Positions 54,084 to 63,823 of a stretch of 64,000 nt of DNA are shown in pieces. The DNA is from Maridesulfovibrio sp. (GTDB taxonomy: Bacteria > Desulfobacterota > Desulfovibrionia > Desulfovibrionales > Desulfovibrionaceae), in contig NZ_OY781616.1 of assembly GCF_963677005.1 (NCBI RefSeq), forward strand, positions 2,365,001 to 2,429,000, given 5' to 3'. Numbering within the stretch: the stretch's first letter is position 1; each line of letters opens with the position of its first letter. Below the pieces are notes generated by a model. The model was not told where the DNA came from, did no database searches, and saw nothing but the letters and a program-made list of their open reading frames with translations. The translations under genes and the position numbers were made by a program.

Positions 54084-56054
54084 TCAAGGACGATCCTGCA
54101 TGCTGCAGGAGGCAGCTCCCTTGGGCAGATAGACAGAGATTTTCACTCCTTCTCCCGGTTCTGATTCCACCGATATTTCACCCCCGTGGTTGCGCACGAT
54201 GATGTATTCCACAATGCTGAGCCCCAAACCGTTTCCCGGATCTGATGAGCGCGTGCTGAAAAAAGGCTCAAACATTCTTTTGCGGGTGGATTCATCCACT
54301 CCCGGTCCGTTGTCCTCGACCTGCAGCACGATATGCTGCCGATTCTGAAACAGTCTGATGGTAATTAAGGGATCATCCTGAACTCCGTCATACAGGGACA
54401 GGGCCTGAGCGGAATTACGCAGCAGGTTGAACAGGACCTGCTCCATCTCTCCCCTGAAACAGGCTATTTCCGGCAGATCGGATGAAATTTCCTTGACCAC
54501 CCGTATTTTCCTGAAATCATATTCCGATTCCGCGGTAAAATCAGCGGCGCACATTTCCAGGACTCTGTCCACAATTTCACCCATGTCACAGGGCTCTCTG
54601 CTCTCTGATGAACTGCTGAAATCGAGCATATTCAGTATGATTCTGGCTGCTCGCTGGCTGGCGTTTTTTATGGCATCAAGCATGGCGGTAACCTTGCGCT
54701 TCTCCAGATACCTGTTCACAAGGTCAAGAGAAACGCCGACCGACCTGGCTGCATCCAGATTAGCGGCAAGCTGAGGGGAAAACCGCCTTTCAATATTCTG
54801 TGCAGACTGGCTTATCACTCCAAGCGGATTGTTTATTTCATGCGCCATTCCGGCGGAGAGACTGGCAACGGAAGTCATTTTTTCGGACTGAAGCATCAGT
54901 TTCTGCATATTGACCTTGTCCGAGCAGTTCTTCACGGTCCCGAGCATACGGACGGCCTTACCTCCGGCATTCAAAATAAAATCACTCTCAACCTCCACGT
55001 AAAGATACGATCCATTCTTCTGCCGGATGCGGTAGACGGAAACAAAATGCTGCCCGTCCACTATTCCTGAATCAATTTCACAGGCCGCCCTGGGCCTGTC
55101 TTCAGGATGAATAAGCCTTTCCCACCCGAGAAAATCAACCGAACTGAATTCCGGCTCGGAATAACCGGTAATTTCCGGCACGGCTCCGGACCAGAGAATC
55201 TCCCCGGTCCCCAGATCCATATCATACACCATCTGTCCTGTTTTGCCGGCCATGGCCCGCAACCGGTCTTCGCTCTGGTGCAGGGTCTGCTCCATTTCCA
55301 TCAATGGAGTAACGTCCGTTATGAATCCCTCCAGCACAACGCTTCCATCCGGTCTGTGCACCTCCATGCCCTTTTCCCGGACCCACTTTGCCTCACCGGA
55401 AAAGGTGCGAATCTTGTAGACAATCTCATAATGCTTGAATTCCTGCACGGCCTCCTGCACACATTCCCAGACATGCGCCCGATATTCAGGAAAAATAAGA
55501 TCCGCATACGAAATATCACGATTATTCAGCAAAGCTTCCGGAGTGTACCCGGTCAGGTCCAGACATCCCGGACTGACGAGTTCCATTGTCCAATCCACAT
55601 CATTTCTGCAGCGGTAGACCATACCGGGCAGGTTACCGAGTAAGGTGGAGACAAAAAGTTCACATCCTTTCGGATCAAAGAAGCTGCACTCGTTATCGAT
55701 GCGCAACCCGTTTACGCTACCGGCGGGAAAGCCCCGCAAAACAGCAGAACCGTCTTCAAGACGGCTGCCGTGCCAGGTTATTTCCCCGCCCAGCCCGGAA
55801 CTGTTCGCAAAGAAACCGGAGAAAGAGGATTCGGCCTCCGTCAATCCATCGACAAAGCTTCCGAATCCCTTGATTCCGCCTGTCAGCCCTGAACCGAGGT
55901 AATCTCCGGGACAGATGATACCGGACAGAATCCCGGCATTTTCACCGCCCACAAAAACAACCCGCTGCCCGGCATCAAGCGCAACAACAACGCCCGGGCA
56001 ATGCCGGGATACGGCCTCAACAACCTGAATGATTTCCTGATCAAAAAGAACCAC
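54084..56054 (-). CDS. Soluble PAS-domain sensor histidine kinase
   Basis: A 656-residue cytoplasmic kinase with no membrane segment. Residues 1-130 are unassigned. A first PAS (about 140-270: YRCRNDVDWTMELVSPGCLDLTGYTPEALL) and a second PAS (about 280-400: DMDLGTGEILWSGAVPEITGYS) precede HisKA (GMAHEINNPLGVISQSAQNI) and the ATPase domain (N-box NLLRNSAQAL, DNGPGV, GNGLGLSIVEYI). GTG 56054 follows GAGGGG. No regulator gene is next to it, so its partner is elsewhere. It is convergent with the DnaA-like gene. Confidence 0.92.
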   Translation of the reverse strand: MVLFDQEIIQVVEAVSRHCPGVVVALDAGQRVVFVGGENAGILSGIICPGDYLGSGLTGGIKGFGSFVDGLTEAESSFSGFFANSSGLGGEITWHGSRLEDGSAVLRGFPAGSVNGLRIDNECSFFDPKGCELFVSTLLGNLPGMVYRCRNDVDWTMELVSPGCLDLTGYTPEALLNNRDISYADLIFPEYRAHVWECVQEAVQEFKHYEIVYKIRTFSGEAKWVREKGMEVHRPDGSVVLEGFITDVTPLMEMEQTLHQSEDRLRAMAGKTGQMVYDMDLGTGEILWSGAVPEITGYSEPEFSSVDFLGWERLIHPEDRPRAACEIDSGIVDGQHFVSVYRIRQKNGSYLYVEVESDFILNAGGKAVRMLGTVKNCSDKVNMQKLMLQSEKMTSVASLSAGMAHEINNPLGVISQSAQNIERRFSPQLAANLDAARSVGVSLDLVNRYLEKRKVTAMLDAIKNASQRAARIILNMLDFSSSSESREPCDMGEIVDRVLEMCAADFTAESEYDFRKIRVVKEISSDLPEIACFRGEMEQVLFNLLRNSAQALSLYDGVQDDPLITIRLFQNRQHIVLQVEDNGPGVDESTRKRMFEPFFSTRSSDPGNGLGLSIVEYIIVRNHGGEISVESEPGEGVKISVYLPKGAASCSMQDRP

Positions 56055-56221
56055 TGCCTGACCCCTCAGCGATATCTGCTAAAAATATACTCAAATCATA
56101 CCACATCCCATCCATAAATACAGGAAAAAATTCAACAGATGTATGATACAGTATTGTAGTTGCCAATCCGGAGGACCTGCGTTACCAGATTCGCACAGAC
56201 CAACATATTTCGGAGTCAGAA

Positions 56222-57232
56222 ATGGGCGCAAAAAAAATATCAGGCGAGGTCATGCTCGTATTCACGGGCGGAACCATAGGCATGAGTGAAAGACCGGACG
56301 CAGGCGGAGTGGTGCCGGACGACAACTTCACCAAACTGATCCGGGAAGTGACCCCGGACGATCATGACATACAGATCAGACCGATTCTCTGGTCGGATAT
56401 TCCCAGCCCGCACATGTCGCCCGAAAAAATGCTCCACCTTGCTCAGGATGTTGATGCATTCCTGGCCGAAGAGCAGGTTCTGGGCGCGGTGATCCTGCAC
56501 GGCACAGACCTCCTGGCCGAGACTGCATACGTTCTGGACATGACAATACGTTCACCCAAGCCGGTGATCATGACCGGAGCCATGCGTTATTTCAATGAGT
56601 CCGGCTATGACGGAATCCGCAACCTCATGGACGCGGTCAGGGTCTGCCTGCTCCCCCCGCCTCAAGGCTCGGACGTTATCATCCAAATGGCCGATAAACT
56701 TTTCGCGGCCCGCAATGCAATAAAATCCAGTTCCCTCAACGTGGACCCGTTCATCGGGCAGAACACGGGACGCCTCGGATTCATTGCAGGTGAATCGGTA
56801 GTACTTACCAGAGCGGAACCGGGCCGCCGCCCGCGCCTGCCGTTCAACGTGACAAAGACTGCTGAAAACGTGCACATGGTCGGCTGCCATCCCGGAATGG
56901 ACTCCACAATTCTGGAAAAACTCCTCGAATGCGGAGCAAAAGGCATTGTCCTTGAAGGTTTCGGTGCCGGAAACACCCCTCCCGGACTGGTTGCCGGTGT
57001 GGAAAAATGCCTTGCCGCCGGAATTCCCGTTGTGCTCTGCACTCGCTGTGTGGAAGGCGGAGTCTGGCCCATCTACGCCTATCCCGGCGGAGCGGCAAAC
57101 CTAAAGCAGAAAGGGGTTATCATAGCCGGAGCACTCTCGGCCATCAAAGCCACCCTGCTCCTGCAACTGCTCATCGGCAGCGGATGCACCGACACTGAGA
57201 TACGTAAAATATTCCATGAAGAGAGCGTCTGA
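56222..57232 (+). CDS. L-asparaginase (type I-like, cytoplasmic)
   Basis: Hydrolyses L-asparagine to aspartate and ammonia. The 336-residue protein carries both family signatures: FTGGTIGMSE near 14-23 (catalytic Thr) and ILHGTDLLAETAY near 90-102 (second Thr-Asp). No signal peptide is seen. ATG 56222 follows GGAG. It stands alone between the PAS kinase and the MocR gene. A glutaminase or Glu-tRNA amidotransferase D-like role is a less likely alternative, as those have extra domains. Confidence 0.9.
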   Translation: MGAKKISGEVMLVFTGGTIGMSERPDAGGVVPDDNFTKLIREVTPDDHDIQIRPILWSDIPSPHMSPEKMLHLAQDVDAFLAEEQVLGAVILHGTDLLAETAYVLDMTIRSPKPVIMTGAMRYFNESGYDGIRNLMDAVRVCLLPPPQGSDVIIQMADKLFAARNAIKSSSLNVDPFIGQNTGRLGFIAGESVVLTRAEPGRRPRLPFNVTKTAENVHMVGCHPGMDSTILEKLLECGAKGIVLEGFGAGNTPPGLVAGVEKCLAAGIPVVLCTRCVEGGVWPIYAYPGGAANLKQKGVIIAGALSAIKATLLLQLLIGSGCTDTEIRKIFHEESV

Positions 57233-57281
57233 TCAGCAGCAGTCGACTGCCGCGCTCCCCATTCGGCACAGGATGGGTAAA

Positions 57282-58736
57282 TTAAGAATGCGTTGCAGAA
57301 CCGCCCTGCAAGGCAGCCAGTTCCCCCAGACGGCGCAGGCCGGAGCGCAACTCGTCCGTCATTGGCGAACCGCTTGAAAGACGGATGTAGTTGGAAAAGA
57401 GGTCCTGCGAGGAAAAAACGACTCCGGGAACTATACCGATGCCTTCCTCTCTGGCTCTGAAAAACAAATCCACACCGTCCACTTTTTCCGGGAGCTCCAC
57501 CCAGAGAACAGAGCCTCCGGTGGGGTTGGTCACTCTGGTTCCTTCCGGAAAGGAAAGACCGATTTCAGTTCTCATATCGGCCATCTGCTCCTTCATGGCC
57601 GTGCGCAGCTTCTTGAGGTGGCGGTCATAAAGGGTTTCCCGCAGGTAGCGGGCAATGGCCATCTGCGTGGGGGCCACACAGGAAACATTCGTTGTGGCCT
57701 TTATCTCCAGAGCCTTATCCAGATAACGTCCCGGAGCAAGCCAGCCGATGCGGTATCCCGGTGCTATTGTCTTGGAAAAGGACGAGCAGAGCAGAACCCC
57801 GCCGTCCCGATCAAATGATTTGAGGGTGCGCGGCCTTGTGTCCCCGAAATAAATCTCCCCGTAAACATCGTCCTCCACCAGCGGTATTTTCCGGGCAGCA
57901 AGTATCTCGACAATTTCCTTCTTGCGGGCATCCGAGGTCAGACTTCCGTCAGGATTGTTGAAGTTCGGGGAAAAAATACAGGCCCTGATGTCGAATGTGC
58001 GGGTTATCTCATCTACGCGATCCGGGTTGATGCCCCTTTCGGGACAGGAAGGTATCTCTATGGCCCGGAGCCCAAGATTTTCCACCAGTTGCAGAAAACA
58101 ATAGTAGGATGGAGACTGAATGAGGACCAGATCACCCGGCCGGGTCAGCGTGCGCAGAGAAATGTAAAGAGCCTCCATGGCTCCGGTGGTTATGAGCAGT
58201 TTGTCCGCAGTAAGATTAGAACCGCAGTCCACGGACCTGAAAGCTATCTGGCGGCGCAGATCCAGATTACCCGGAATCATCTCGTATCCCGCGGTTTCGT
58301 ACGGGTTTTCCCGGATAACACTGTTCATGATCTTGGCCAGTTGCCGGGCGGGCAGCAGTTCCTTGCTCGGACAGACCACTCCGAGGGGCAGCAGGTCCTT
58401 GTTGCCGACTGTTTCCAGCGCAGTCTGGATAAGTTTGTTCTTTGTAACGGTGCGGGGTTCTATGTGGCGCGGTATATTGATTTCCGGCGTGGGGATGGGT
58501 CTGAATTCGCTGCGGACATAGTACCCGGACCTTGGACGCGACTCTATCAGCCCGCGTTTTTCCAATTCTTCGTAAGCGTGATTGACCGTGGAAATGGACA
58601 GTTGCAGGGATCGGCTCATCTGGCGCAGTGAGGGCAGCCGATCACCGGGGACGAGATCGCCGGCCTCGATATGCCTTGATATTTCCTGCTCCACCTTCTT
58701 GTAACGGTACTGATTGGGCAGACTGTCGTAGTTCAT
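57282..58736 (-). CDS. MocR/GabR-type transcriptional regulator with aminotransferase domain
   Basis: A 484-residue fusion. Residues 1-80 are a GntR winged helix (YRYKKVEQEISRHIEAGDLVPGDRLPSLRQMSRSLQLSISTVNHAY). Residues 120-470 are a class I aminotransferase fold with PLP lysine in SSFSKTIAPGYRIGW and the nearby FNNPDGS, VEDDVYGEI. The ATG at 58736 lies eight bases after AGGA; a second ATG at 58745 is close by. It is divergent from azlCD by 126 bp, so it probably regulates these exporter genes in response to an amino acid or PLP. Confidence 0.92.
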   Translation of the reverse strand: MNYDSLPNQYRYKKVEQEISRHIEAGDLVPGDRLPSLRQMSRSLQLSISTVNHAYEELEKRGLIESRPRSGYYVRSEFRPIPTPEINIPRHIEPRTVTKNKLIQTALETVGNKDLLPLGVVCPSKELLPARQLAKIMNSVIRENPYETAGYEMIPGNLDLRRQIAFRSVDCGSNLTADKLLITTGAMEALYISLRTLTRPGDLVLIQSPSYYCFLQLVENLGLRAIEIPSCPERGINPDRVDEITRTFDIRACIFSPNFNNPDGSLTSDARKKEIVEILAARKIPLVEDDVYGEIYFGDTRPRTLKSFDRDGGVLLCSSFSKTIAPGYRIGWLAPGRYLDKALEIKATTNVSCVAPTQMAIARYLRETLYDRHLKKLRTAMKEQMADMRTEIGLSFPEGTRVTNPTGGSVLWVELPEKVDGVDLFFRAREEGIGIVPGVVFSSQDLFSNYIRLSSGSPMTDELRSGLRRLGELAALQGGSATHS

Positions 58737-58862
58737 TGTGCTCATCCTGGAACTGTTATGATTTATTTTTTGACAAACTGTATCTGTACTGATGACAGAT
58801 TTTATGTAATCACGCAATAACCAACAACGCTCCATTGAATTTTACACTTACCGGAGGTAACA

Positions 58863-59573
58863 GTGGAATCCGCAATGAATTCCCGCGAAATCAAACGCAA
58901 CACAATGCTGATGTCGGCATTCAGGCAGGCCCTGCCCATCGTGCTCGGCTATCTGCCGGTCGGCTTCGCATACGGAGTCCTGGCCCGCAAATCCGGGATA
59001 TCCATAGATAACACGGTGCTGATGTCCATAATCGTCTTTGCAGGATCGGCACAGTTCATTGCCGTGGGACTCATCGCCTCGGGGGCGTCCGCCCTGTCCG
59101 TCATCATTACGACTTTCATCGTCAACCTGCGGCATCTGCTCATGTCCGCGGCCCTTTCACCGTATCTGAAAAAATGGTCCAAGCTGCAGCTTGCCGCGTT
59201 CACCTTTCAACTGACCGATGAAAGCTTCGCCGTGCACTCCACCAGATTTGCCAGAGGGGATACGGACAAAGGCGAAACCTACCTCATCAACTGCATTGCG
59301 CAGCTTGCATGGGTAGGCGGGACAGTGCTCGGAATTTTCTCCAGCACGCTCATAACGGATGTCAGACCCATGGGGCTGGATTACGCCCTTCCGGCCATGT
59401 TCATCGCCCTGCTCATCTTTCAGATAAAGGACAGGAGCCATGTGGTTGTGGGGCTTGTAACCGGACTTCTTTCCACCGCCCTGGCACTGGGCGGGGCCGG
59501 ACAATGGAATGTAATCATCGCCACCCTTATCGGCGCAAGCCTTGGAGCAGCAGTAAAATGGACCAGAAATTAA
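58863..59573 (+). CDS. azlC: Branched-chain amino-acid exporter large subunit AzlC
   Basis: A 236-residue membrane protein with about six hydrophobic segments. The AzlC hallmarks are present: LPIVLGYLPVGFAYGVLARKSG near 22 and FAGSAQFIAVGLI near 59. GTG 58863 follows GGAGGTAACA. It overlaps azlD by 16 bp. The pair exports leucine, isoleucine, valine or analogues. Confidence 0.95.
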   Translation: MESAMNSREIKRNTMLMSAFRQALPIVLGYLPVGFAYGVLARKSGISIDNTVLMSIIVFAGSAQFIAVGLIASGASALSVIITTFIVNLRHLLMSAALSPYLKKWSKLQLAAFTFQLTDESFAVHSTRFARGDTDKGETYLINCIAQLAWVGGTVLGIFSSTLITDVRPMGLDYALPAMFIALLIFQIKDRSHVVVGLVTGLLSTALALGGAGQWNVIIATLIGASLGAAVKWTRN

Positions 59574-59884
59574 TACTTCTCACCCTGATAGGCATGATGG
59601 CGGTAACCTACATCCCGCGCATGCTCCCGGCCATGGCCCTGAGTTCCCGCAACCTGCCGCCCTTGGCGGTCAAGTGGCTGAGCTACGTGCCGACCGCAGT
59701 GCTCTCCGCCCTGCTGGCACCCTCCCTGCTGGCGCCGAAAGGGACAATCAACCTCGGTTTTGACAATCTCTACTTCTGGGTGGCCCTGCCGACCTTCACC
59801 GTTGCCATGGTGACCAGAAACTTTTTCGGCACAGTAGCCGTTGGCATGGGGCTTGTGGCTGCCGCAAGGTATTTTATGTTTTGA
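59558..59884 (+). CDS. azlD: Branched-chain amino-acid exporter small subunit AzlD
   Basis: A 108-residue membrane protein with three to four hydrophobic segments and the AzlD core TYIPRMLPAMAL, PLAVKWLSYVPTAVLSAL. ATG 59558 overlaps the azlC end. No hairpin terminator is visible after it. Confidence 0.93.
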   Translation: MDQKLILLTLIGMMAVTYIPRMLPAMALSSRNLPPLAVKWLSYVPTAVLSALLAPSLLAPKGTINLGFDNLYFWVALPTFTVAMVTRNFFGTVAVGMGLVAAARYFMF

Positions 59885-59983
59885 TAGATCAACGGGCTTC
59901 GCAACCTGAACTCAAGTTTTAATTTTTTAAAGGTTTAGTTTTTTTTTGATTTGATACGGTTTATGAAGCCCTTTTTGGGAGAA

Positions 59984-61726
59984 TCAATTCAGCGGCAGGC
60001 TGAAGCAAAGATAAGTGTACTTTCCCATGTTCTGGTGAGTGATTTTTTTTATGATTTTACTAAGGAGCATAAGCCCCAGATTCTGCAGTTCCTCTTCCTT
60101 CATTTCGCAAGCATTCATATTGGCATTACAATTATGGTCAAGATCGGTATCCAAGCGAGAACCAAAAGAAATTTCCACCTGTATCTGCTTATTCTGCCTG
60201 TACATTTTAAATCGAATAAGTCCTTTGATATTTTCACGCTCGAATTCCCCAAGGGCATGAACAAAAATCTCTTCGCAAGCAAGTTCCAGATAATTGGAAT
60301 TCCGGAGACTCATGCCGGCACCTGATGTAAAAGTTGACACTTTATCACGAATCTTGACCAACTGATCCGGTGACGGCTCCAAAAAGAAAATCAAAAAATG
60401 TTTAATGCTCAATCTGGTCAGAATTGTCAGCAGTACGGCGACAAGACCTCCCACTGCAAAACCGTTTGTGCTGATCGGGCGTATAAATTCCGGAAATGCT
60501 TCGGGATAAAACATATCGTTTTCAGCAATCAGGCCGAAGCATAGAGACAGGCCGGCAATTACGCCGTTTTTATGGTCAAGTTCAGCTGCAATCATGCGCA
60601 CCCCGGTGGAAAAAAGATGGGCGACAAGGACAACCCCCACCGCACCCATTACTTCACCGGGGATGGCATCAAGTAGATATGCTGTTTTGGGTGAACAAAT
60701 TAAAACTATTAAAATCAAAGCCGAAAGCACAGCGACTCGTCTGCTCGCAATTCCGGTCATTTCCATCAGCGGGATATTGGGAGAATGCGAAGAAGGCGGC
60801 ATGCCCCCGAAAAACGAAGTTAAAATCATGCTTATGCTGTTTGAATACAATCCACCCTGAATGGCATTGAAATCTGTCCTTTTCTGTCCGGGATGCATTA
60901 CCTTCTGCAGCGCCATGGCATCGCCCACATATTTTATGCTTGTAACCTGTACAGATATGATGAAGGTAAAATACGTAGCCCAATGGCCCGGATTTGAAAT
61001 ATCAAAAGAGAATTCCGGCCATTTCATAGGGGGCAACCCGAGCCATGCGGCTGTTCCAACCTGAGAAAAATCAATGTCGCCAATTAAAATTTCCGCTAAA
61101 ATTCCAGCGCTAAGCCCCAGGAAAAGACTCCATGGCCTCAGTCTGTCCCTGCCTAACCACTCCACGAGAATCATTACTGAAATTGTTATCATGCCGACCA
61201 GTATATTAAGGAGGCCGGACTGACCATCCGGCGGCCCCTGCCCGACCCATGTTATCAGAGAGTCCTTCAATAGGCCGACCATAGCCAGCATAATGATTAC
61301 CCCACCCACTGTCGGTGTAAGTATCTGGCGCAGAAATCGTATGCCGTAACTGAATATGATCTGAAATGGTGACGCTAAAAGAGCAAGCGAGCAAAAAAAG
61401 GGAAAACCACCAAGCGAGATAGCCGCATGAGCGCAGGACATAAAAGCGCCGGATGTTCCCATAAACATGGGCATGCCCAAACCGAGCCCGGCTGCTCTGT
61501 AAGGCTGTATCAAAGTGGCTAAACCTGCCCCCACGGTAGTCATAAAAATCAGGTGATGCGTTTCAGGAGGAGGAAGGTTATAAATTTCGGCAAGCATGGC
61601 GGGGGTTATGGCTATGCCGATAAAAAGAATTATCACATGCTGCAGGCTCAGGACAGCCGTAATTAAATGGTAGTAAAAACCATTGGGCTGATTTGTCTGA
61701 TTATTCAATCCGGCAGTGTTCTGCAT
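59984..61726 (-). CDS. NCS2 uracil/xanthine-type permease fused to a GHKL-like domain
   Basis: A 580-residue protein. Residues 20-440 form an NCS2 (nucleobase:cation symporter) permease (LSLQHVIILFIGIAITPAML, GMPMFMGTSGAFMSCA, FGGMPPSSHSPN, GAVGVVLVAHLFSTG). The last about 130 residues are soluble and resemble RsbW-type histidine-kinase-like ATPases: NYLELACEEIFVHALGEF, EELQNLGLMLLSKIIKKI, then GKYTYLCFSLPL. Whether the NTP-binding residues are intact is uncertain. Such a fusion would link purine or pyrimidine uptake to signalling. Confidence 0.8.
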   Translation of the reverse strand: MQNTAGLNNQTNQPNGFYYHLITAVLSLQHVIILFIGIAITPAMLAEIYNLPPPETHHLIFMTTVGAGLATLIQPYRAAGLGLGMPMFMGTSGAFMSCAHAAISLGGFPFFCSLALLASPFQIIFSYGIRFLRQILTPTVGGVIIMLAMVGLLKDSLITWVGQGPPDGQSGLLNILVGMITISVMILVEWLGRDRLRPWSLFLGLSAGILAEILIGDIDFSQVGTAAWLGLPPMKWPEFSFDISNPGHWATYFTFIISVQVTSIKYVGDAMALQKVMHPGQKRTDFNAIQGGLYSNSISMILTSFFGGMPPSSHSPNIPLMEMTGIASRRVAVLSALILIVLICSPKTAYLLDAIPGEVMGAVGVVLVAHLFSTGVRMIAAELDHKNGVIAGLSLCFGLIAENDMFYPEAFPEFIRPISTNGFAVGGLVAVLLTILTRLSIKHFLIFFLEPSPDQLVKIRDKVSTFTSGAGMSLRNSNYLELACEEIFVHALGEFERENIKGLIRFKMYRQNKQIQVEISFGSRLDTDLDHNCNANMNACEMKEEELQNLGLMLLSKIIKKITHQNMGKYTYLCFSLPLN

Positions 61727-61911
61727 AATTCTGATTAAAATCCGTTTGCATCAATGTTAGCGATGAATTTAAAACAGTTCTAACCACTCCCTCAAAACAG
61801 ACCGATCCCAAGGAAAAGTCATACGAAAAATAAAATACCCCTGATACAGATGAGCCTACCGCACCGGAAAACAACTATCCGCCATACTCCACTCTATTTT
61901 ATCTCCGAAAC

Positions 61912-62202
61912 TCACAGCACAGCCTTGCCGATAGCCAGCAGTGCGATAACAGCCCAGACAACATTGAGGACAGCAGGCTGATAGGCCTTCTTTTTAAACG
62001 AAATCAGGATAATTCCGAGTGCCCCGGATAGATTCAAAGCCTGATAGGGCAGCCCGTTGGAATCCAGCAGACCGAGGCTGAGCAGAAGATACGCAAGCAC
62101 TATGGCCCCCGTTCCATACCAGCCGACAGCTTCAAGCATAAATGAGCATCCGGCCTCTTCCGATGATCCTGATCGGTCAGAACTCTGCGGTGTCGTTTCC
62201 AT
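61912..62202 (-). CDS. CBU_0592-like small membrane protein
   Basis: A 96-residue protein with a soluble N-terminus and three hydrophobic segments (WYGTGAIVLAYLLLSLGLL, YQALNLSGALGIILISF, AVLNVVWAVIALLAIG). It fits the CBU_0592 family, whose function is unknown to me. ATG 62202 has GAGG at good distance and begins 8 bp after the hydantoinase B stop codon. The GTG at 62223 is a weaker alternative. Confidence 0.75.
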   Translation of the reverse strand: METTPQSSDRSGSSEEAGCSFMLEAVGWYGTGAIVLAYLLLSLGLLDSNGLPYQALNLSGALGIILISFKKKAYQPAVLNVVWAVIALLAIGKAVL

Positions 62203-62210
62203 ATTTACCT

Positions 62211-63773
62211 CTACTTGCCCCACCCTCCGCCTCCGGGAGTTTCCATACGGACGATATCGCCTTTCTTTAGCGGAGAATGGAATTTACCGGGCTTTTCGAT
62301 TTCCTTCCCGTCACGGACGAGCAGGTTCCTGCCGGGTGTTCCGGGCCCGCCGCCCTGCAATCCGTAAGGAGCGTTCACGCGCCTTTCGGATAATACGGTT
62401 ATTTCGCAGTCAGAAAGCAGTTCTATCTCGCGGACAAGGCCGTCCCCTCCGGGCATCCGCCCCGTTCCGCCGGTATTCTTGCGAATGCAGTAGGTCCGCA
62501 CCCGGAACGGATAGCTGTATTCCAGCGCTTCTACCGGGGTGTTCAGGGTGTTGGTCATGTGCGAATGCGTGGCATGCTCACCGCGACAGTTCGGGGATGC
62601 CCCCATGCCTCCGGCCAGGGTTTCATAATAGGCGAAAGGCTTGCCGGTACGCTCGTCCATGCCGCCGATAGTCATATTGTTCATGGTTCCCTGGCTGGCT
62701 GCGGGAATCTTTTGGGGAACGGCCTCGGCCAATGCCCCGAGAACCACATCCACAATGCGCTGGGATGTTTCCACGTTGCCCCCGGCGACCGCTGCCGGAA
62801 AATTAGCGTCCAGAATGGAGCCCTTGCGGGTCAGGACTTCAATGGGCCTTAGGATACCGGCGTTGGTAGGCACATCGCCTTCTATGAGCGAACGGAAAAC
62901 GTAAAGCACGGCCGAAAGAGTTATGGACCGCACCGCGTTGACGCTGCCGGAAACCTGATTACCGGACTCGGTGAAATCAAGCCTTGCGCTGTCCCCTTTC
63001 ACTTCCATGACCACCGAGATGGGAACATTTTCGCAGTCCACACCGTCGCCGTCCATGTAATCGGTAAAACTGTAGGTGCCGTCAGGGATGGACTCGATGG
63101 TTTTGCGGGTGATGGCCTCGGCGTAATCGTTCAGGCCGGCGGCATAGAAATCAACTGTTTCAAGGCCGTATTTGTCGATCAGTTCCTTGAGCCTGCGCAC
63201 CCCGGTAATGTTGGCCATGATCTGGGCGGAAAAATCGCCCTCGCGCTCCACCGGGGTTCGAACATTGTTGAGGATAAGGTCCATCACACCTTTGACGATC
63301 TCACCGCCTGCAACGATTTTTACTGGCGGGATGATGATTCCTTCCTGATAAAGGGAGGTGGAAAGCGGCATGGAACCGGAAGCCATCCCGCCCACGTCGG
63401 AGTGGTGCGCCCGGTTTGCCACATAAAAGGCCGGTTTATCTGAATCGGTACAGAAGACCGGCGCCACAAGGGTTATGTCCGGCAGGTGAGTGCCACCCTT
63501 GAAAGGATCGTTCAGCATGATCATATCCCCTTCCGAGAAATCGCCCTTTTCAATGGCGCTCTTCACGGAAAGGGGCATGGACCCCAGATGCACTGGGATG
63601 TGCGCGGCCTGCGCGACCATGTCCCCGTTTCCATCAAAAACAGCACAGGACAGATCGCGCCGCTCCTTGATGTTGGGGGAAAATGCGGTACGGGTCAGAG
63701 TAACGCCCATTTCCTCGGAAATGGCCGCGAATCTGTTTTTGAATACTTCAAGAAGGATTGGATTTACTTTCAT
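62211..63773 (-). CDS. hyuB: Hydantoinase B / oxoprolinase-type subunit
   Basis: A 520-residue protein of the HyuB family that hydrolyses cyclic amides, such as N-methylhydantoin or 5-oxoproline, with HyuA and ATP. It shows RRDLSCAVFDGNGDMVAQAAHIPVHLGSM near 38, NDPFKGGTHLPDITLVAPVF near 88, NRAHHSDVGG near 117, and a GGPGTPGRNLL near 474. The C-terminus ends PGGGGWGK. ATG 63773 follows AAGGG. A HyuA partner is not visible in the window; it may lie upstream beyond 64000. An acetophenone carboxylase-like role is an alternative. Confidence 0.9.
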   Translation of the reverse strand: MKVNPILLEVFKNRFAAISEEMGVTLTRTAFSPNIKERRDLSCAVFDGNGDMVAQAAHIPVHLGSMPLSVKSAIEKGDFSEGDMIMLNDPFKGGTHLPDITLVAPVFCTDSDKPAFYVANRAHHSDVGGMASGSMPLSTSLYQEGIIIPPVKIVAGGEIVKGVMDLILNNVRTPVEREGDFSAQIMANITGVRRLKELIDKYGLETVDFYAAGLNDYAEAITRKTIESIPDGTYSFTDYMDGDGVDCENVPISVVMEVKGDSARLDFTESGNQVSGSVNAVRSITLSAVLYVFRSLIEGDVPTNAGILRPIEVLTRKGSILDANFPAAVAGGNVETSQRIVDVVLGALAEAVPQKIPAASQGTMNNMTIGGMDERTGKPFAYYETLAGGMGASPNCRGEHATHSHMTNTLNTPVEALEYSYPFRVRTYCIRKNTGGTGRMPGGDGLVREIELLSDCEITVLSERRVNAPYGLQGGGPGTPGRNLLVRDGKEIEKPGKFHSPLKKGDIVRMETPGGGGWGK

Positions 63774-63823
63774 TTGCGTACCCTTATACTCAGATCAGCA
63801 CGAAAAAGATCTAACAAGCTGAA

